DNA from: Macrocybe gigantea
Taxonomy: Eukaryota > Basidiomycota > Agaricomycetes > Agaricales > Callistosporiaceae
Assembly: GCA_011319805.1 (NCBI GenBank)
Contig: SJRY01000095.1
Location: 1-64,000, forward strand
Length of the DNA stretch: 64,000 bases
Direction of reading: 5' to 3'
The first letter of the stretch is position 1; every line of letters begins with the position of its first letter. The position numbers and the translations under genes were made by a program. Below the pieces are notes generated by a model that was given only the letters and a program-made list of their open reading frames with translations, was not told the origin of the DNA and did not search any database. Below, one piece after another: positions 9,967 through 22,000 of this stretch.

Positions 9967-11720
9967 CTATACGAGGTCGAGACACTGATCGTCGGCAATG
10001 GCTGATTTCGAACGAGGAACAAATACATAGTCAGGGATGGAGCTGAGCTGTCGAAGGTCAGGGTTGGCTTCTAGATGGTCTTCAGACTCGGGAGAGGAGG
10101 AGTTTCGATGGAAGACAGCTTGACTGTCCTCTCCACTTGAAATGTCCTGTCTTAGGTATATCGAAATGAGGTGACTTCGACGTGTTTCGGGACAATATTG
10201 AGGGGTGTTAACAAAATGGATGAAGCCATAGACTCTGTCGATCCAATCATTGAAATCTTCATCTTGGTCAGGCTCAGGATCACCTGGTCGATGGGAAAGA
10301 CCATCAGGACCATGACTAGAGCCAGGAACATGAACAAGTGTAAAGTGGAATGTCAGGATCATCAGAATCCATCGATTGATACTAGCAGAGGGGACTATAT
10401 CGGGATTGTTTAGCATGCCTTTGATGTAGTGGGCATCGACTTCGACAATGAGGTTTCATACACCAATGATGTACATGTGTACTGCATGGACCGATCGGAA
10501 TAAGCCATAGATTTCAAGTTTCGGCTGTGAGAAGCGACATTCGCGATCGTTCAGGGTGATGGATCTGAAACAGTTGTAATATCGGACTCGAGGGTTATCG
10601 GGATCGCATTGGCAAAGGAAGTAACCAACTGCGATGTAGGAGGTATCGACGGCGAGGATAATGGGGGCTTCTGACTTGTAGTCAAGGGGTCGGAGAGCTG
10701 GAGAAGTGATAAGGGCTTGTTTCAGATCTTCCTGTGCATCAAGTTGCTCCTGACCGAAGACGTAGTCTACATTCTTCCATGTAAGGTGGACTAAGGCATC
10801 AGCGCGATGAGCGAAATTTCGAATGAAGATACGCATGACACCAATCGTTCCAAGGAAGGCACAAACGTCTGAGAGGTCTCGGCACGGTTTCCAAGTTTTG
10901 ATTGCGACAACTCGGGACTCATCAGGAAGACGACCTTTAGGCATACAACGGTGTCCAAGAACTGTGATTTCGGGGCTACAGAGCATGAGCTTTGTGCCAG
11001 AAAAGGTGCCTCCAGAATACTTCATGCGCTGGACAACACGGTTCAGATTGTAAAAGTGTTCCCAAATGAAGCAACGGATGCCAGGATTCTGTGGAATGGT
11101 TTTGAAACTGTTATTGGGACGTCGATATTCGGAATCTGGGCCTTTCACGGGGACATCATCGATATAAGGGATGGTAAGATGCAGTATCTCATCTTGTAGG
11201 ATGAAAGTTACATCATCATGGAATATAGGAATGGAATTGGTCCAGCCCATTGGGAGCGTAACAAGTCGCATAGCACCAAAGGGGGTCTGGAACGTAGTGA
11301 GATCCCGAGAGTTTTCAGTGAGGAGTCGTTCATCGTAGCCAACATAAAGGTCAAGCATCGCACCACAGGGGCAGCCACCAAATTGTTCTGCTAAGTGATC
11401 GGGGACCGGGGTAACTCCAGAATGACAGATGGTGACTTTGTTTAGCAGCTCGAGGGAGTGGACGATGCGAAGCGACTTGCCATCTTTCTTGATGACTGTG
11501 AACCACCGGGAGCGGTAGGAGGAATTCGAGGGCTCATAGATACCGGCATCGATCTTTCGACGAATGAGCTGACAAATTTCATCATAAATACCAGGAGGTA
11601 TCGGGATGTTCTTGTGAATCCAAGGCTTGTGCTGAATGACAGGGATTTCGGGCAGGGAAAAAGTCTTCTCGAAATCGACCGCGCTCTTGGTCAGTCCAAG
11701 CGAAGGTGCCATTCTGGAGG
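9967..11720 (-). pseudogene. pol: Gyp2 reverse transcriptase and RNase H
   Basis: ORF 11712-10456 (418 aa) holds the RT: the N-terminal NIPIPPGIYDEICQLIRRKI, the SRWFTVIKKDGKSLRIVHSLE box, FQTPFGAMRLVTLPMGWTN and the catalytic YIDD box near 11160. The RNase H starts near 10660 with ILAVDTSYIAVGYFL (usual DAS changed to DTS) and continues past a stop near 10455 into FTLVHVPGSSHGPDGLSRR-like sequence at about 10330-10290. The 9967-10416 ORF carries the connection and linker to the integrase. Frame is open for more than 400 codons, so this segment is less damaged than Gyp1. Confidence 0.93.
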
Positions 11721-11743
11721 CACATAAAGTGGTGCATCAGGCT

Positions 11744-12352
11744 TCATTCTTCTGGCCAAAGGAAGCCTTCAGGATGAGCCTTGTCGATGAGATTTCGATG
11801 ATCCTCGGTATAGCGACCGGTCGGGATAAAGGGAGGGGGATTTGGGGATAGTTTCAGCATACTGGCAAGGGGGTCTCTGCGGATTTCATGGAGGATTCGA
11901 AATTTGCCATTATCAGGAAGTGGGGCAATGACGGAACGGACTTTGAGGGTGACGGGCTTGTATTTACATTTCGCAAACGTATCATGTGATTCGGGAGGGG
12001 TATGTCTAGAAAGTTTGGGAGTGCACCTGGTCACATCATATAAATAAACAAAATCGCAAGAGGAAGTGTTCATGGTGGAAGTGTTCATGGTGTTGAAACC
12101 ACTCTGAAATTGTGTCTGAGGTCGTGTTGGATGACCACTAGACTCATACAGTAAAGCTGAATTCGGAGAAATGGAAATATCACAGGCCGAAAGGTATAAG
12201 GATGAAAGATAATTTGAAATGGATGTATCGGGAGCAGAATTAGAAACGGGATTGGGAGCAGGAACCTGGGCATAGTAATCGAGGTGAAGGTCCAAATTGT
12301 CTTGAGTTTTGTCTGAGGAAACAATGAAAGCATAATCACCATCAGCTAACAT
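11744..12352 (-). pseudogene. pol: Gyp2 protease-RT spacer
   Basis: This 202-aa open frame links protease and RT. It is rich in Asp, Ser and Asn in the first half. It ends with the segment PNPPPFIPTGRYTEDHRNLIDKA (only partly quoted from 11900-11800), then FLWPEE and a stop. I associate this spacer with gypsy elements of mushroom genomes, where it lies directly before the RT. No catalytic motif is seen and no separate function is known. Confidence 0.6.
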
Positions 12353-12401
12353 GTCCTCTATCTGCGAAAAAAATCCACTGCCACAGTCTTCTTTCCTGGC
12401 A

Positions 12402-13127
12402 TCATGTATTTCGGTTTGCCACGGGCTGAGTCGGGATCATAGTACATCTGTTGGTGTTGGGATCGTGTATTGTGATAGTTTGATCCTCGTTCCGGTAGTT
12501 CTTGATGAGAGATTCGGTTAAGACATCAAAGGGGTGACCGAGGAGGATATCATAGGTGGGGTTAGGCAATACATGGATTTGGGCATAGAGGGTGATTTCG
12601 TTGATAGTAACCAGGATGTTTCGGGATAATCCAAGCGATTTGTTGATTTCGCCATTGGCTGACTGCATATCGAGGCAGATGGTAGGATCATAGGTGATCC
12701 CGAGCTTGTGACATACTGCATCAGACATGGCTATAATTTGGGATCCAGGATCAATGACACATTCAACATAGTCTTGATGATCGATGAGACATGTGATAGA
12801 GTGAAGGGCATGACTCTCTTTGGCTACGATGAGGCATTCGGGATCGATCTGGTCATGGCTCATGCTCAAAATATAGGTTGAAATCAGGTCTTCGATGATG
12901 GTAGTGCCCCTTGGTGGCACGGCTTGTCCATATGTAGCGGTGTTGGAATCTGCGATGCCGAAAGGGAGTTCGTTAAGGTTGATTGATTTCGACGGGAAGG
13001 TATCTTCGTCAGGGATTTCCTCGATGGTAGCTCGAAACACAGGTTCGGGAATGCTGCACTCCTGGGACATGACTGCGATGGGGTTGGTCTCATTAGCTAC
13101 CTGTTTTGGAGTGACAAGCTCACGCAT
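12402..13127 (-). pseudogene. pol: Gyp2 aspartic protease (DPGS variant)
   Basis: A 241-aa open frame. The retropepsin-like core starts near residue 120 with CVIDPGSQIIAMS. In this lineage the usual D-T/S-G triad appears as D-P-G-S. The second conserved block, YDILLGHPFDVL near 12555-12520, is the ILG box of retropepsins. The enzyme would process Gag-Pol. The Pro in the active-site triad is a feature I recall from related fungal elements, so it is probably original, not damage. Confidence 0.85.
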
Positions 13128-15282
13128 CTTCGATCTGATTTTGGGGGAAAGGGAAAGGAGGGCCTCATTGGAGATTTGAGTGGTGCCTTTTAAAACGGTT
13201 TCGAAGACTTCATCTGCATGCTTCTTATCGATGACGGGGAAAATGTTCTTGTAGGCGGGTTGTTTTGAGGAGTCCTTGTTAGTTGGTTTGGCTACTGGGG
13301 CAGGAGCTGCAAAGTTTCAGGTTGTGGGAGGAGCGTAACGAACTTCAGGAACATCGCGGAAGGGATGGATGGGTCCCTCGTGATGGATGGTTTCGGCCTG
13401 GGTATTCTCGGGAAGAGTTTGCAATGAAGGAGCTGGGGATACTTCCTTTTCTTTACCTTTTGATGCTGAAGTACTGGCCTCGGGATTCAGCGGCTGACCT
13501 GGGGATGGTTCTGGATTTCGAGGTGAAGAAGCAACTGCAGGAGTTTCGGGATTGACTCAGCGGTTTGCACGAGGCGGACCTCTGCGGGTGATTTCGACAT
13601 GATCCATAATGGTGCAGCGGTTGGCGAGGACTTGGGCTTCAAGATTTAGCTGACAGATACGTTCTTGGATATCAGACAGGTGGTCGTTGACCTGGGTACT
13701 GGCCATGGGATTTACGGCATAAGCATAGGTGGAGTTGCTCGGGACTATGGGATTCTCTGTAGGGTTATAAGTTGTGACAGAAAGGAGCATTTGGCCAGTG
13801 GTGTCTGCATTGGAGGTAATGATTCCATGTGGTTGCTCGTTAGGATACTGCCTATAATATTCATTGACATGTTCCTGCATAGTGGCACCTCGAATAGCTC
13901 TCGGAATTTCGGCCTGTGTCGGGAGTGTGATTCATCCATTGAAATCATGGCAGATAAGGCCTTCACGGATATAATTCTTGGCCGTCTCACAGTCCCTAAT
14001 GCGACAATCGGGTTTACCACAGAAATGACAACTCTCGGGACAGTTTCTGGAAGCATGGGGTCAGAAGCCTCCAGTATTGGCTTGTGCCTGCATAAACTTG
14101 ATGAGAACGTCGCTGATCCCGGTTGTGATGTTTTGAGTCATACTTGCAAGGATAGTGTTAAGGTCCTCCTGTTTTACAGGGGTTTCAGGAGCAGCTGAAG
14201 TACTTCGGGTTGTGGGGGCTATGGACTGGTAATGGACTGATGAAGCTCCGGGCTGTTCTTCCCGTTTAAAAACATAGGCTGCAGCATCTTGTATATCGAC
14301 AAGCGAGTGGGTGAAATAGGGATCGTAATCCGGGAACTTGACTTCAAGGCGATCTCAGACTTTGGCTTGTAAATCCATGGGGAACGCGCATTCGTAGGCC
14401 CTAGCTTGCTCTTTGGCTGACATCTCTTCTTTGTCAACTAGATACTTCGTGATAGTGTAAAATTTGCGGTAATATTCCGCGAGCTGCTCATGGGTCCTGA
14501 TGCCGAGGCGACTGGTTTCGCCAATGAGCCGGTCTAAATCACCCATGTTATGGCGATGTTTGTCTTCAGCTCCAGGGTAGAGACGCTGAATGGCATCTCG
14601 GAAGTCGGCATAAGAGCGACCTTTGAACTCTGGGAGGCTTTCCCAAAGCTCAGAGGTTGCAAAATCAGGATAACGAATGGCATACTCCTTCTTCTGCGTG
14701 TCATCTGTGACTCCAGCATCACTGAAGAGGTGGTTGAGTTCTCTGAAGTATCGGGAGAGCTCACGGGGCTGCACGGGATCGAAATGTGGAGCTGTGGAGT
14801 GGCCACGAGCTGGCATAGTTACTAGCCATGCAGGAGCGGGGTCACCGATACCAGCGCCGGACGCGGGATTGTTGGTTTCATTGTTAGACATGCTGGATAA
14901 CAGATTTCGAACTGATTGTCAGAGATCACGGAGTTGTTGGATATTTCAGGAAGGGGTTCTTTCAGGAGGGGACTGTGATGGAGTTGGATTGATAAGGATT
15001 GGACTTGAGTCTAGTGTCGAAAGCGGGTCTGAAAGGAGTTCTAGATCGGAATCCGTTTCTTGTTTGACTGAGGCTGGGGATAAGGGTTCGGAAGATGAAG
15101 GTAGCGAGTCAGGAAGAGAGATAAGGAGTTCAGGAGAGGGTGCTCAGGAGCGCGGAACAGGTGATCGACGGAGATTTCAGGGACCCGGGGTTTGTCTCCT
15201 GCGAGTGGCTGCCTGGGCGCGGGAGGTAACAGTGGATGAGGTAGAAGATTGGCAGTTGGGGTTACTTGAAATCTTGAACTAG
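13128..15282 (-). pseudogene. gag: Gyp2 gag
   Basis: The reading begins near 15282, just after the PBS, with a Ser/Pro-rich N-terminal region. It continues through the 178-aa open frame 14891-14355, which holds a helical capsid-like part (YADFRDAIQRLYPGAED, LAEYYRKFY). Past a TGA it reaches a zinc-knuckle remnant at about 14045-14000 (CHFCGKPDCRIRDC, where the usual His is Cys). ORF 13880-13557 and a Pro/Ser-rich linker lead to the protease. Several TGA/TAG stops occur, e.g. at 14355 where an arginine (CGA) is expected. Confidence 0.85.
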
Positions 15283-15283
15283 C

Positions 15284-15301
15284 CCCTCGCAGTGGGCTCC
15301 A
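15284..15301 (-). other. Gyp2 primer binding site
   Basis: On the minus strand, 3 nt after the 5' LTR, the sequence TGGAGCCCACTGCGAGGG begins with TGG, the complement of a tRNA CCA end. It would pair with a tRNA whose 3' end is ...CAGTGGGCTCCA. I cannot say which tRNA without the genome's tRNA set; it is not the usual initiator-Met acceptor end. Confidence 0.75.
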
Positions 15302-15304
15302 AAA

Positions 15305-16216
15305 TGATAACTATCGGGAAACACTAACCTACAAACCAATAAGGTAGAATGAAGGAAGCATCAGTCCCTATCCGAGGCTGTATAAACTATGAGCTGTTCA
15401 AGTCACAGAGTAACCCGAGGGACTATAGAGTAAAGGGGGGGAATGGAACGGAGTGATTATGGATGGTTTTGAGCAGATTTTGGGTTTTCGACACAAACTT
15501 TTTCTATGTCTTTACAAATGCTAAGTACATGGGTTTTTATAGATGAGAAGATTTCGAGTATCGGAATAACTGGTGAAGTCGAAACCGAATGAGAGAACAT
15601 ATTGTATGATTTCGAAAGGGTCGTTTAGTGGCTGAAACATCGGGGAGATGTAAGTCTGTTCGAAATCTGAACATAAAAGGTGAAACAGTAGGTAAAAGAA
15701 CATCCTGAAACCAGTGCCACGCGTCATAGAATGGAACATGAAAATAATCTAAGGAACGTAGAATGTATCAGTGAAATATGAGTCATGAATTTCGAAATGA
15801 GAGTGGATGAAATGGTAGCATGCTCGAAATCCCTTGTTTCAAATGTACTGCGGTGAGGCATTGTCGGGAACGCGGAAAGGCATGAGGCAGTGCAATATCG
15901 AAAATGGTAGTAGTCTTGCCATATCGGGATCTGGGAATCGGGGGAGGCATATAGGAATAAGACTGCCTGACTGGATTGGGCGGTATAGGAAGCGCAGAAG
16001 GTCTGGAATGTACAGGTGCAATGCGTTTGGCAAAGTGTCCGGGACCTGGAATGGAAGCCTCACGGAGTTGTCGACATCCCGAGTACTCAAACAAGAAGTC
16101 AGCAGCTGGACTGCAGTATCATGCTGAGGGGGCCAAGTAGTGGTATGATTTCGAATGCAGGGATGGGATTACCAAATTAGGACTTATTGGCGGTCAGCGG
16201 CATGGAGCGCTCATCA
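15305..16216 (-). repeat. Gyp2 5' LTR (912 bp, internally deleted)
   Basis: Sense orientation is minus, with TGATGAGCGC...TTATCA ends. Compared with the 3' LTR it lacks about 214 bp: after CGACACAA near 15497 the sequence jumps to ACTTTTTCTATG. The rest aligns with scattered substitutions, so the insertion is not recent. The CCGC after position 16216 matches that before 4756. Confidence 0.92.
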
Positions 16217-16485
16217 CCGCATGCACCTCTGGACTGGGCAAACCCCTGATGGGACCAGCCCCACTGCAGCTGAATGTATCGCACTTCGCGAGGCAATAGA
16301 AATGCTTCGCACAGAAAACCGGCGACTTAAACTCCTCACCACCACACTCCATCACATCTGCGCCTATAATGAAGAGCTCATTCATACATGGGCCCCATGT
16401 GCTGCGACCGCCTGGGAGACCAATACTGGATGGGGACAGCTGGACTAAGGTTTTTTGCGAGGACACGAATCTACAGAGAGGGTGA
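16217..16485 (+). pseudogene. Gyp1 C-terminal tail, 3' piece after the Gyp2 insertion
   Basis: The open frame from 16221 to a TAA at 16446-16448 continues the tail that stops at 4755. After removal of Gyp2 and one CCGC the codons join exactly (ATC CGC then ATG CAC). The joined tail carries a helical, Leu-rich coiled-coil-like stretch (LREAIEMLRTENRRLKLL) and ends near GWGQLD. It probably is the true C terminus of the Gyp1 polyprotein. Some 37 bp of unassigned sequence follow before the next LTR. Confidence 0.75.
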
Positions 16486-16805
16486 TGTTACAGACGTCGC
16501 CCAAAGGACCATTCATTTTCTTATCTTATCTTTCCCACATCCCTTATCTCCCCCATCATGCTGCGCAGCACGCAGCCATCAAGTCATCCCACTTCCCTAG
16601 TCATCCTGAGTCATCTCCTTCCAGTCTTACTCATCCGCAGTCCACAGCATTGCGCAACCCATGGTCCGTGCTCGAGTACTGTAATGTATATAAGGACTCC
16701 CAGATGTACCAGTAGTGCTAGGCTTAATATTCCTTTTGCCATCATCTCAAGACCACTCTTGCACTTAGTCTGCCTGAGTCCTTCTGAGATTCATCTAGCC
16801 TAACA
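16486..16805 (+). repeat. Family S LTR, copy 2, no target duplication
   Basis: Again 320 bp with TGTTA...TAACA ends and the same TATA box (near 16687). The flanks are GGTGA before and CTTCA after, so there is no duplication. The left flank is the Gyp1 tail and the right flank is LINE ORF2 sequence. This suggests that the LTR marks a recombination joint and not a simple solo insertion. Confidence 0.85.
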
Positions 16806-17000
16806 CTTCAGGCAGACCCGGTCTGAAGGAGACCATTGCATCTGGCGGCGAGCTATTAAAGATGCTAAACACACCTTCTTTGATCAGCAAATCAAGGAAG
16901 TTGCTGAAAAGTCACAACATCCATGGGATCTAGCTGCATGGACAAAGCAATGGCCGCTCCCGGCCTATGAAGCCATCTCCTTCCAGGGACAACCTTGCAA

Positions 17001-17003
<3 letters not shown>
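16806..17003 (+). pseudogene. LINE fragment J (endonuclease-RT linker of ORF2)
   Basis: About 200 bp on the plus strand match LINE ORF2 at the positions seen in copy F at 53750-53945. Recognisable pieces are RSEGDHCIWRRAIKDAK, WDLAAWTKQ and EAISFQGQPCNS. The fragment is cut on the left by LTR copy 2 and on the right by the T-tract of LINE A. The matching sequence after the cut was not found next to the other end of LINE A. Confidence 0.85.
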
Positions 17004-17035
<32 letters not shown>

Positions 17036-18689
17036 ACAATTTATAAAGCAGTGCTCGATGGCAGTCTGGTTGTAAATACATGAGGGTAGCTACGATAACT
17101 ACAACTAGTTCAAATACAAACAGACTGAGGGGATGTACATAGAGGGTGCACTAACCCTGCTGTTTCCTGCCTGTGCATATGCCACTTTGGCATGTGCTCA
17201 TGCTGACTCGTCCACTAGGCCTGTTAAAACTAGGCACAGGGGACACTCTGGACGAGCCTTAGAACCTAGAAGTCCTGAGTGAGAACACTAGTAATTGAGT
17301 TATGTACAAGTACTTGCCTAGAAGTCCTGAGTGAGAACACTGGGGACTTCAAGGCGCTCTGTGCTACCTATATATACATGTAGAAGGCTGTGTGTGCAGC
17401 CATAGGCTGCGCATTGCTGTGGGCATAGCTGTAGGCTGTGCACTGCTGTGGACACAGCCATTTACTACGTATTACTGCATGCACAGCTTGTCCTGTGCAC
17501 AAGTCCGGACAGGAGGGGCATTTCCAACATTTCTAACAAGGCCTGCATTCCCCAGCTCCTAGGAGCCAGCTGTAGTCAATTTCATGTAAAGGGTCCAAAA
17601 GGGCCCATAATGAACAAGCATCACAGAGCTTGCAAATCGCAATGAAGCTTGGTGTCTGCTTTCATCAAACACCCTACTGAATTGATGCTCTAGGTCTCCC
17701 AGCCTGAAGGCTGGATGCAGTTAGTTCCACGCAAAGGCCCTGTGAGGAGCCATAACTATAAGTATCCCCCGCTGCGAAGAGGCAGTTACCTGCCCCCCAG
17801 ATCTGGAATAAAAGCACCTGCTGCCTTGTTCGACATGAGGTACTTAACAAACTAGGAACACATGAAAGCATCGTACTGGCATTCAGTTGGCCTGGTCCAA
17901 TTGCAGCACAGGGTCATGACATGGATGGAGTCTTCAGGCCCTCATCCACAGGAGCATTCATCACTCTCAATGAAATTGAACTGCGCTCAATACGCATTGA
18001 TTGGTGCATGTCCACATGCAATGTGACAGCAGCAAGCAAATAGCTCATTACCAGTCACCATCTTCATGAAGCCTGTTCTTTTATGAAGTGGTTGCTCATA
18101 GGATTCTGGCTTTCCTGCATTGTGGAATCGAAACGTGGAAGTGCCAATATATTTCTTGATTCCAGAATCATGGAACCATGAGGTATGCATGTCATCATCC
18201 GCCTCCTTCTGGAGTGCATCCGTGGTATAGAGGGGATGAACCCCCAGAGGAATGTCAAGCTCACATGCAGAATTGTGTGCTTTGACCTGAATAGCCCACT
18301 TCCATTGGGAGGGGACATGCCAGAGAGTAATCTGGTGCAGCTCGGACTGAGAAAACCAAGCACAAAGTGAACTGCACAGGGCAACAGAATGTGATTGCAC
18401 AGAGTGGGGGTTTGCAATCGATAATGCAGTTGATTGCATTTATCAAGTCAAGAAAGCACATGATGGATGTGGCTCCATCCTGTGCAATAGCCTTTTGAAT
18501 TGACATATGCAATCCAATAAGCTCCAAATCATTGCTTGTCGCTTTTCCAACAGGCTGATGAGTTTCGAAAACAAGTGTATTGCCTCGGTAGACCCGGGAC
18601 GAATACACTGATTGCCTAAGTGTATCTGTTTTTATGGGCATGGCGCCATGACTACTGGTATATACACAGTTGGGCTCAAGCTGGCACTC
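17004..18689 (-). mobile_element. Old LINE A, 3' part (RNase H, C-terminal domain, 3' UTR)
   Basis: On the minus strand this holds RNase H (ELIGLHMSIQKAIAQD, CFLDLINAINCIIDC), the C-terminal domain with ACGHAPINAY, the 3' UTR and a poly(A) tail (T-tract at 17004). The reading has stops and frameshifts. CpG sites of the younger copies appear here as CA or TG. A copia-type solo LTR (17222-17538) sits in the 3' UTR. The element continues upstream at 25048 after the insertion of LINE B: the 10-bp sequence GCTGGCACTC is present at 18680-18689 and 25048-25057. Confidence 0.9.
17222..17538 (-). repeat. Copia-type solo LTR (317 bp) in the 3' UTR of LINE A
   Basis: It starts TGTTAAAACTAGG and ends CATTTCTAACA on the plus strand and is the reverse of the copia 5' LTR at 38107-38510. 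A perfect AGGCC duplication flanks it (17217-17221, 17539-17543). It is shorter than the other copies (404 and 393 bp) mainly because it has fewer internal hairpin repeats. Confidence 0.92.
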
Positions 18690-19082
18690 TTTTTTTTTTT
18701 TTTTTTTTTTAAATCAATAATTTATATAGCGGTGCACGGTGGCAGTCCGCTTGTAAATACACCAAGGTACCTACTATAGATACGACTAGTCCGAGGCAAA
18801 CCAGACTGAAGGAAAATACATAGAGGGCTGCACTGCCCTGTTCTCTCGTGCCCGCTCGAACCATATGGCTCGAGCTCACGCATACTCACTCGCTCGAGCA
18901 CTGTCCCCCAGCCCCAAAGGGCCGGCTGTGGTCAATTCCACGTAAAAGGTCCAAAAGGACCTATAACAATGCTGTTGCAGAGTTTGCGATTCGCATACCG
19001 CTTGGTCAGTGCTTTGGTCACTGACCCAACTGTTTTAAGATTGTCCAGGTTGCCCTGGACGATCTCCGCTACAGAACGGCAG

Positions 19083-22000
19083 TCACCTGCTGCCTGGATC
19101 CGGAATAAAAGCACCTGCAGCCTTATTAGATGTCAGGTACTTAATGAACCAGTGACGCATAAAGGTGTCAAACTGGCGTTCGGTTGGCCTGTGCCAGTTA
19201 CGGCACTGAGTCATGACATGGACGGAGTCCTCAGCCCCTCGTCCGCAAGAGCATAAATCGCTCTCGACAAAATTAAACCATGCCCGATACGCATTGATCG
19301 GAGCATGGCCGCATGCAAGACGTGAGCAGTGAGCATAAAGCTCATTATCTGTCACTAACTTCATGAAGCCCATTCTCTTCCGAGAGGGGCATTCATAGGA
19401 ATTTGGCTTTCCTGCTTCGTGAAAACGAAAAGTGGAAGCACCAATATATTTCTTGTTCCCAGAATTCTGGAACCAAGTGCTATGCATATCATCGTCTGCC
19501 TCCCTTCGAAGGCCATCGGTGGTATAAAGGGGATGAAGCCCCAGAGGAACGTTCAGGCTTCGAGCGAACTCGTGAGCCTCGACTTGTATTGCCCACTTCC
19601 ATTTGGAAGGGACATGCCAGAATTCAATCCGGCGCTGCTCGGACTCTGAGAGCCAAGCTTTCAATGATCTACAAAGTGCAATAGAATGCGACTGCACAGA
19701 GTGGGGATTGCAGTCAATGATGCAATTAATCGCATTCATCGAATCCAGAAAGCACACGATGGAGTCAACTCCATCTTGTGTGATAGCCTTTTGGATTGCC
19801 ATTCGCAATCCAATAAGCTCGGCATCATCGCTCGTTGATTTGCCAACAGGCTGACGAATTTCGAAAACCAGCCTGCCCTCGCGATAAACACGCGAAGCTG
19901 ACACAGACTGCTTAAATGGCACTTCTGCTTTCGCAGGCACGGAGCCATCACTACTCACATAAGAGCAATTATGCTGGGTCAAACACTGGGTAAGTGTTTG
20001 ATCCAGCGATGCGCGATAAGCCTTGACCGAGTCCTCGTCTCGGCCAAGTAACTTATGAATCTCAAAGCGACTGTCAAACTCATTGACAAGCCGCCTGCCT
20101 GGGTTATTTGCATCTGCAAAATAATCCGTGGTTAAAAAGAGTGGTGGTTTCAGATCCACCAAATCCTTGAGTGGGGACTTAAGCGCAGAACGCTGTCTGT
20201 CAGACAAAGAAGCAAGATTTCTCACTTTAGATGGGTCGCCCCCAGATGAGGCGGGCGTACTAATTGACCTGAGAGCATGCCTCAGATTGGAATTGGCGAG
20301 GCGGGCAGAGGACCCGACCTTCAGCCTTTGGATGAACCCGCCGATGGGTTCGACGCAGGCCATTGTCTCAGCCGCACCCTCGGGAGTAGTGCGAAACTGT
20401 CCATTGATCCAGATGCAAGCTTTACGCTGCATCTGGCGTAGTTGTTTCAACAGTGCGACATTACGCATGCCATTGAAGTTCCATAATAAACAGCCGTACG
20501 TTGCGATGGGACGCGCGCACGACAAGTAGAGAATGCGTTTCTGCTGAGGGGATAAGCCCCGAACAGAATTGCCCAACATCTGAAAGGCTCTGGCAGTAGT
20601 CAAGGCCTTCGTAGCATAGAATCGAACATGCTCCTTAAAAGAGAGGCGCGCGTCCAAAAAGAAACCAAGGTATCGCCAGACATCCTTGGGTCGAAGCGGG
20701 GTATTGCCCGTAAATGGAGCAAAGCCCAAGTCAATAGATGGACGAGGGTCCATACTATTGCGCGAAAAGTGCTGTAGTTCAGTCTTGTTGTGTTCTACAA
20801 CAAGGCCGAAGTCAGTAAGAGGTTATGCACAGAGGCATAAGCCCTCTGCAGTTTCGGAACATTGTCCGATGTGGATCTGGACTGAGCGATGATCAGTCCG
20901 TCATCGATGAATGACATGATTACTGGCATATCACCAGCTTTCTGGTAAAGTTTCAGTACCGGCGCCAAGTAAAGCGCTGACAATACTGGGGAGAGTGCAG
21001 AGCCTTGACCAACTCCCACGTCGGCCTCGAACTCTGAGAGATGGCACTACGCCAGGCATAAGAAGTTTTGTGCCCGACGAGGTATGATTCGAAGAACTTT
21101 GACACCTGTGGTGCAAAGCCTCCGTGTTGAAGAATCTTCACCAACATACGATGGTTGAGTGAAGGAAAATACTGAGTGACATCGAAAGCAATGACACTCG
21201 TTTTAAATCCCTTAGACCACCCTTGACGGATAATATGGGTAAGGAAGACCCCAGCATCCTCAGTTGAGTTCTGACGGATGCCGCCGAACTGCTTCGGATC
21301 GAAGACAGCAAATTTCGTCGCTTCGTACTGCATACGTCGCGCTAGCATCTTCTCGACGAGCTTGCCGAGGGTATTCAAAAGCACAATCGGACGAAAGGCT
21401 TTCGGGGTATCATATGCAGGTTTGCCAGGTTTCGGAATGATAACCGACAAACTCTGCTTGAAGCAAGAGGGCCAATGCCCCAGATCTAAACATGCATTTG
21501 CAATGTTCAAGATGAATGCAGCTATGTGAGGAAATTTCACCAGCTGTTTGATGTGGCTCCAAGACAGATGGTCTGGTCCTGGTGCAGACATATTGCTACA
21601 GGGCTCTAAGGACTCTCGGAGCTCGGCAGCAGAGAACGGGACCCAGTCCCGTACTGGATGCACTTCAAGATCATTGAGGCGATCCAAATTAACTGTGCGA
21701 TCAGACGCAGCATTATAAGACTTATCAAGCGCATTCCAAAGCGCTTCGATAGAATTACAAGGCTGTCCCTGGAACGAGATAGCTTCGTAGTCAGGTAGGG
21801 GTCTCTGCTTTGTCCATGCAGCTAAATCCCATGGACGACGAGACTTTTCTGCAACCTCCCTGATCCGTTGATCAAAGAAGGCGCGCTTAGCATCTTTGAC
21901 AGCTCGCCGCCAGATGCGATGATCTCTTTCAGATCGGGTTTGTCTGAAAGTATCAAGAGTCTCAGAGCAGTGTTGGTTCCACCAACCCTTGCTCCGTTTT

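Larger units (their letters stand above)
4756..16216 (-). mobile_element. Ty3/gypsy LTR retrotransposon Gyp2, complete, nested in Gyp1
   Basis: This is a full element of about 11.5 kb read on the minus strand. It runs from the 5' LTR (15305-16216) through PBS, gag, protease, RT-RNase H and integrase to the PPT and 3' LTR (4756-5881). Both LTRs start TGATGAGCGC and end TTATCA on the sense strand. The flanks carry CCGC at 4752-4755 and 16217-16220, a 4-bp target duplication. The order protease-RT-RNase H-integrase makes it Ty3/gypsy. No chromodomain is seen. About 2.4 kb between the pol stop (8253) and the PPT holds an extra gene on the opposite strand. A solo LTR of another family sits in the integrase (8573-8892). 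All frames carry stops, so the copy is dead. Confidence 0.95.

Noticed and set aside
20128..20529. Plus-strand ORFs of 100-200 codons opposite LINE and gypsy coding regions (e.g. 20128-20529, 43679-44080, 14677-15282)
   Set aside because: They mirror conserved coding on the minus strand and repeat in every LINE copy as antisense shadows, without domains of their own.
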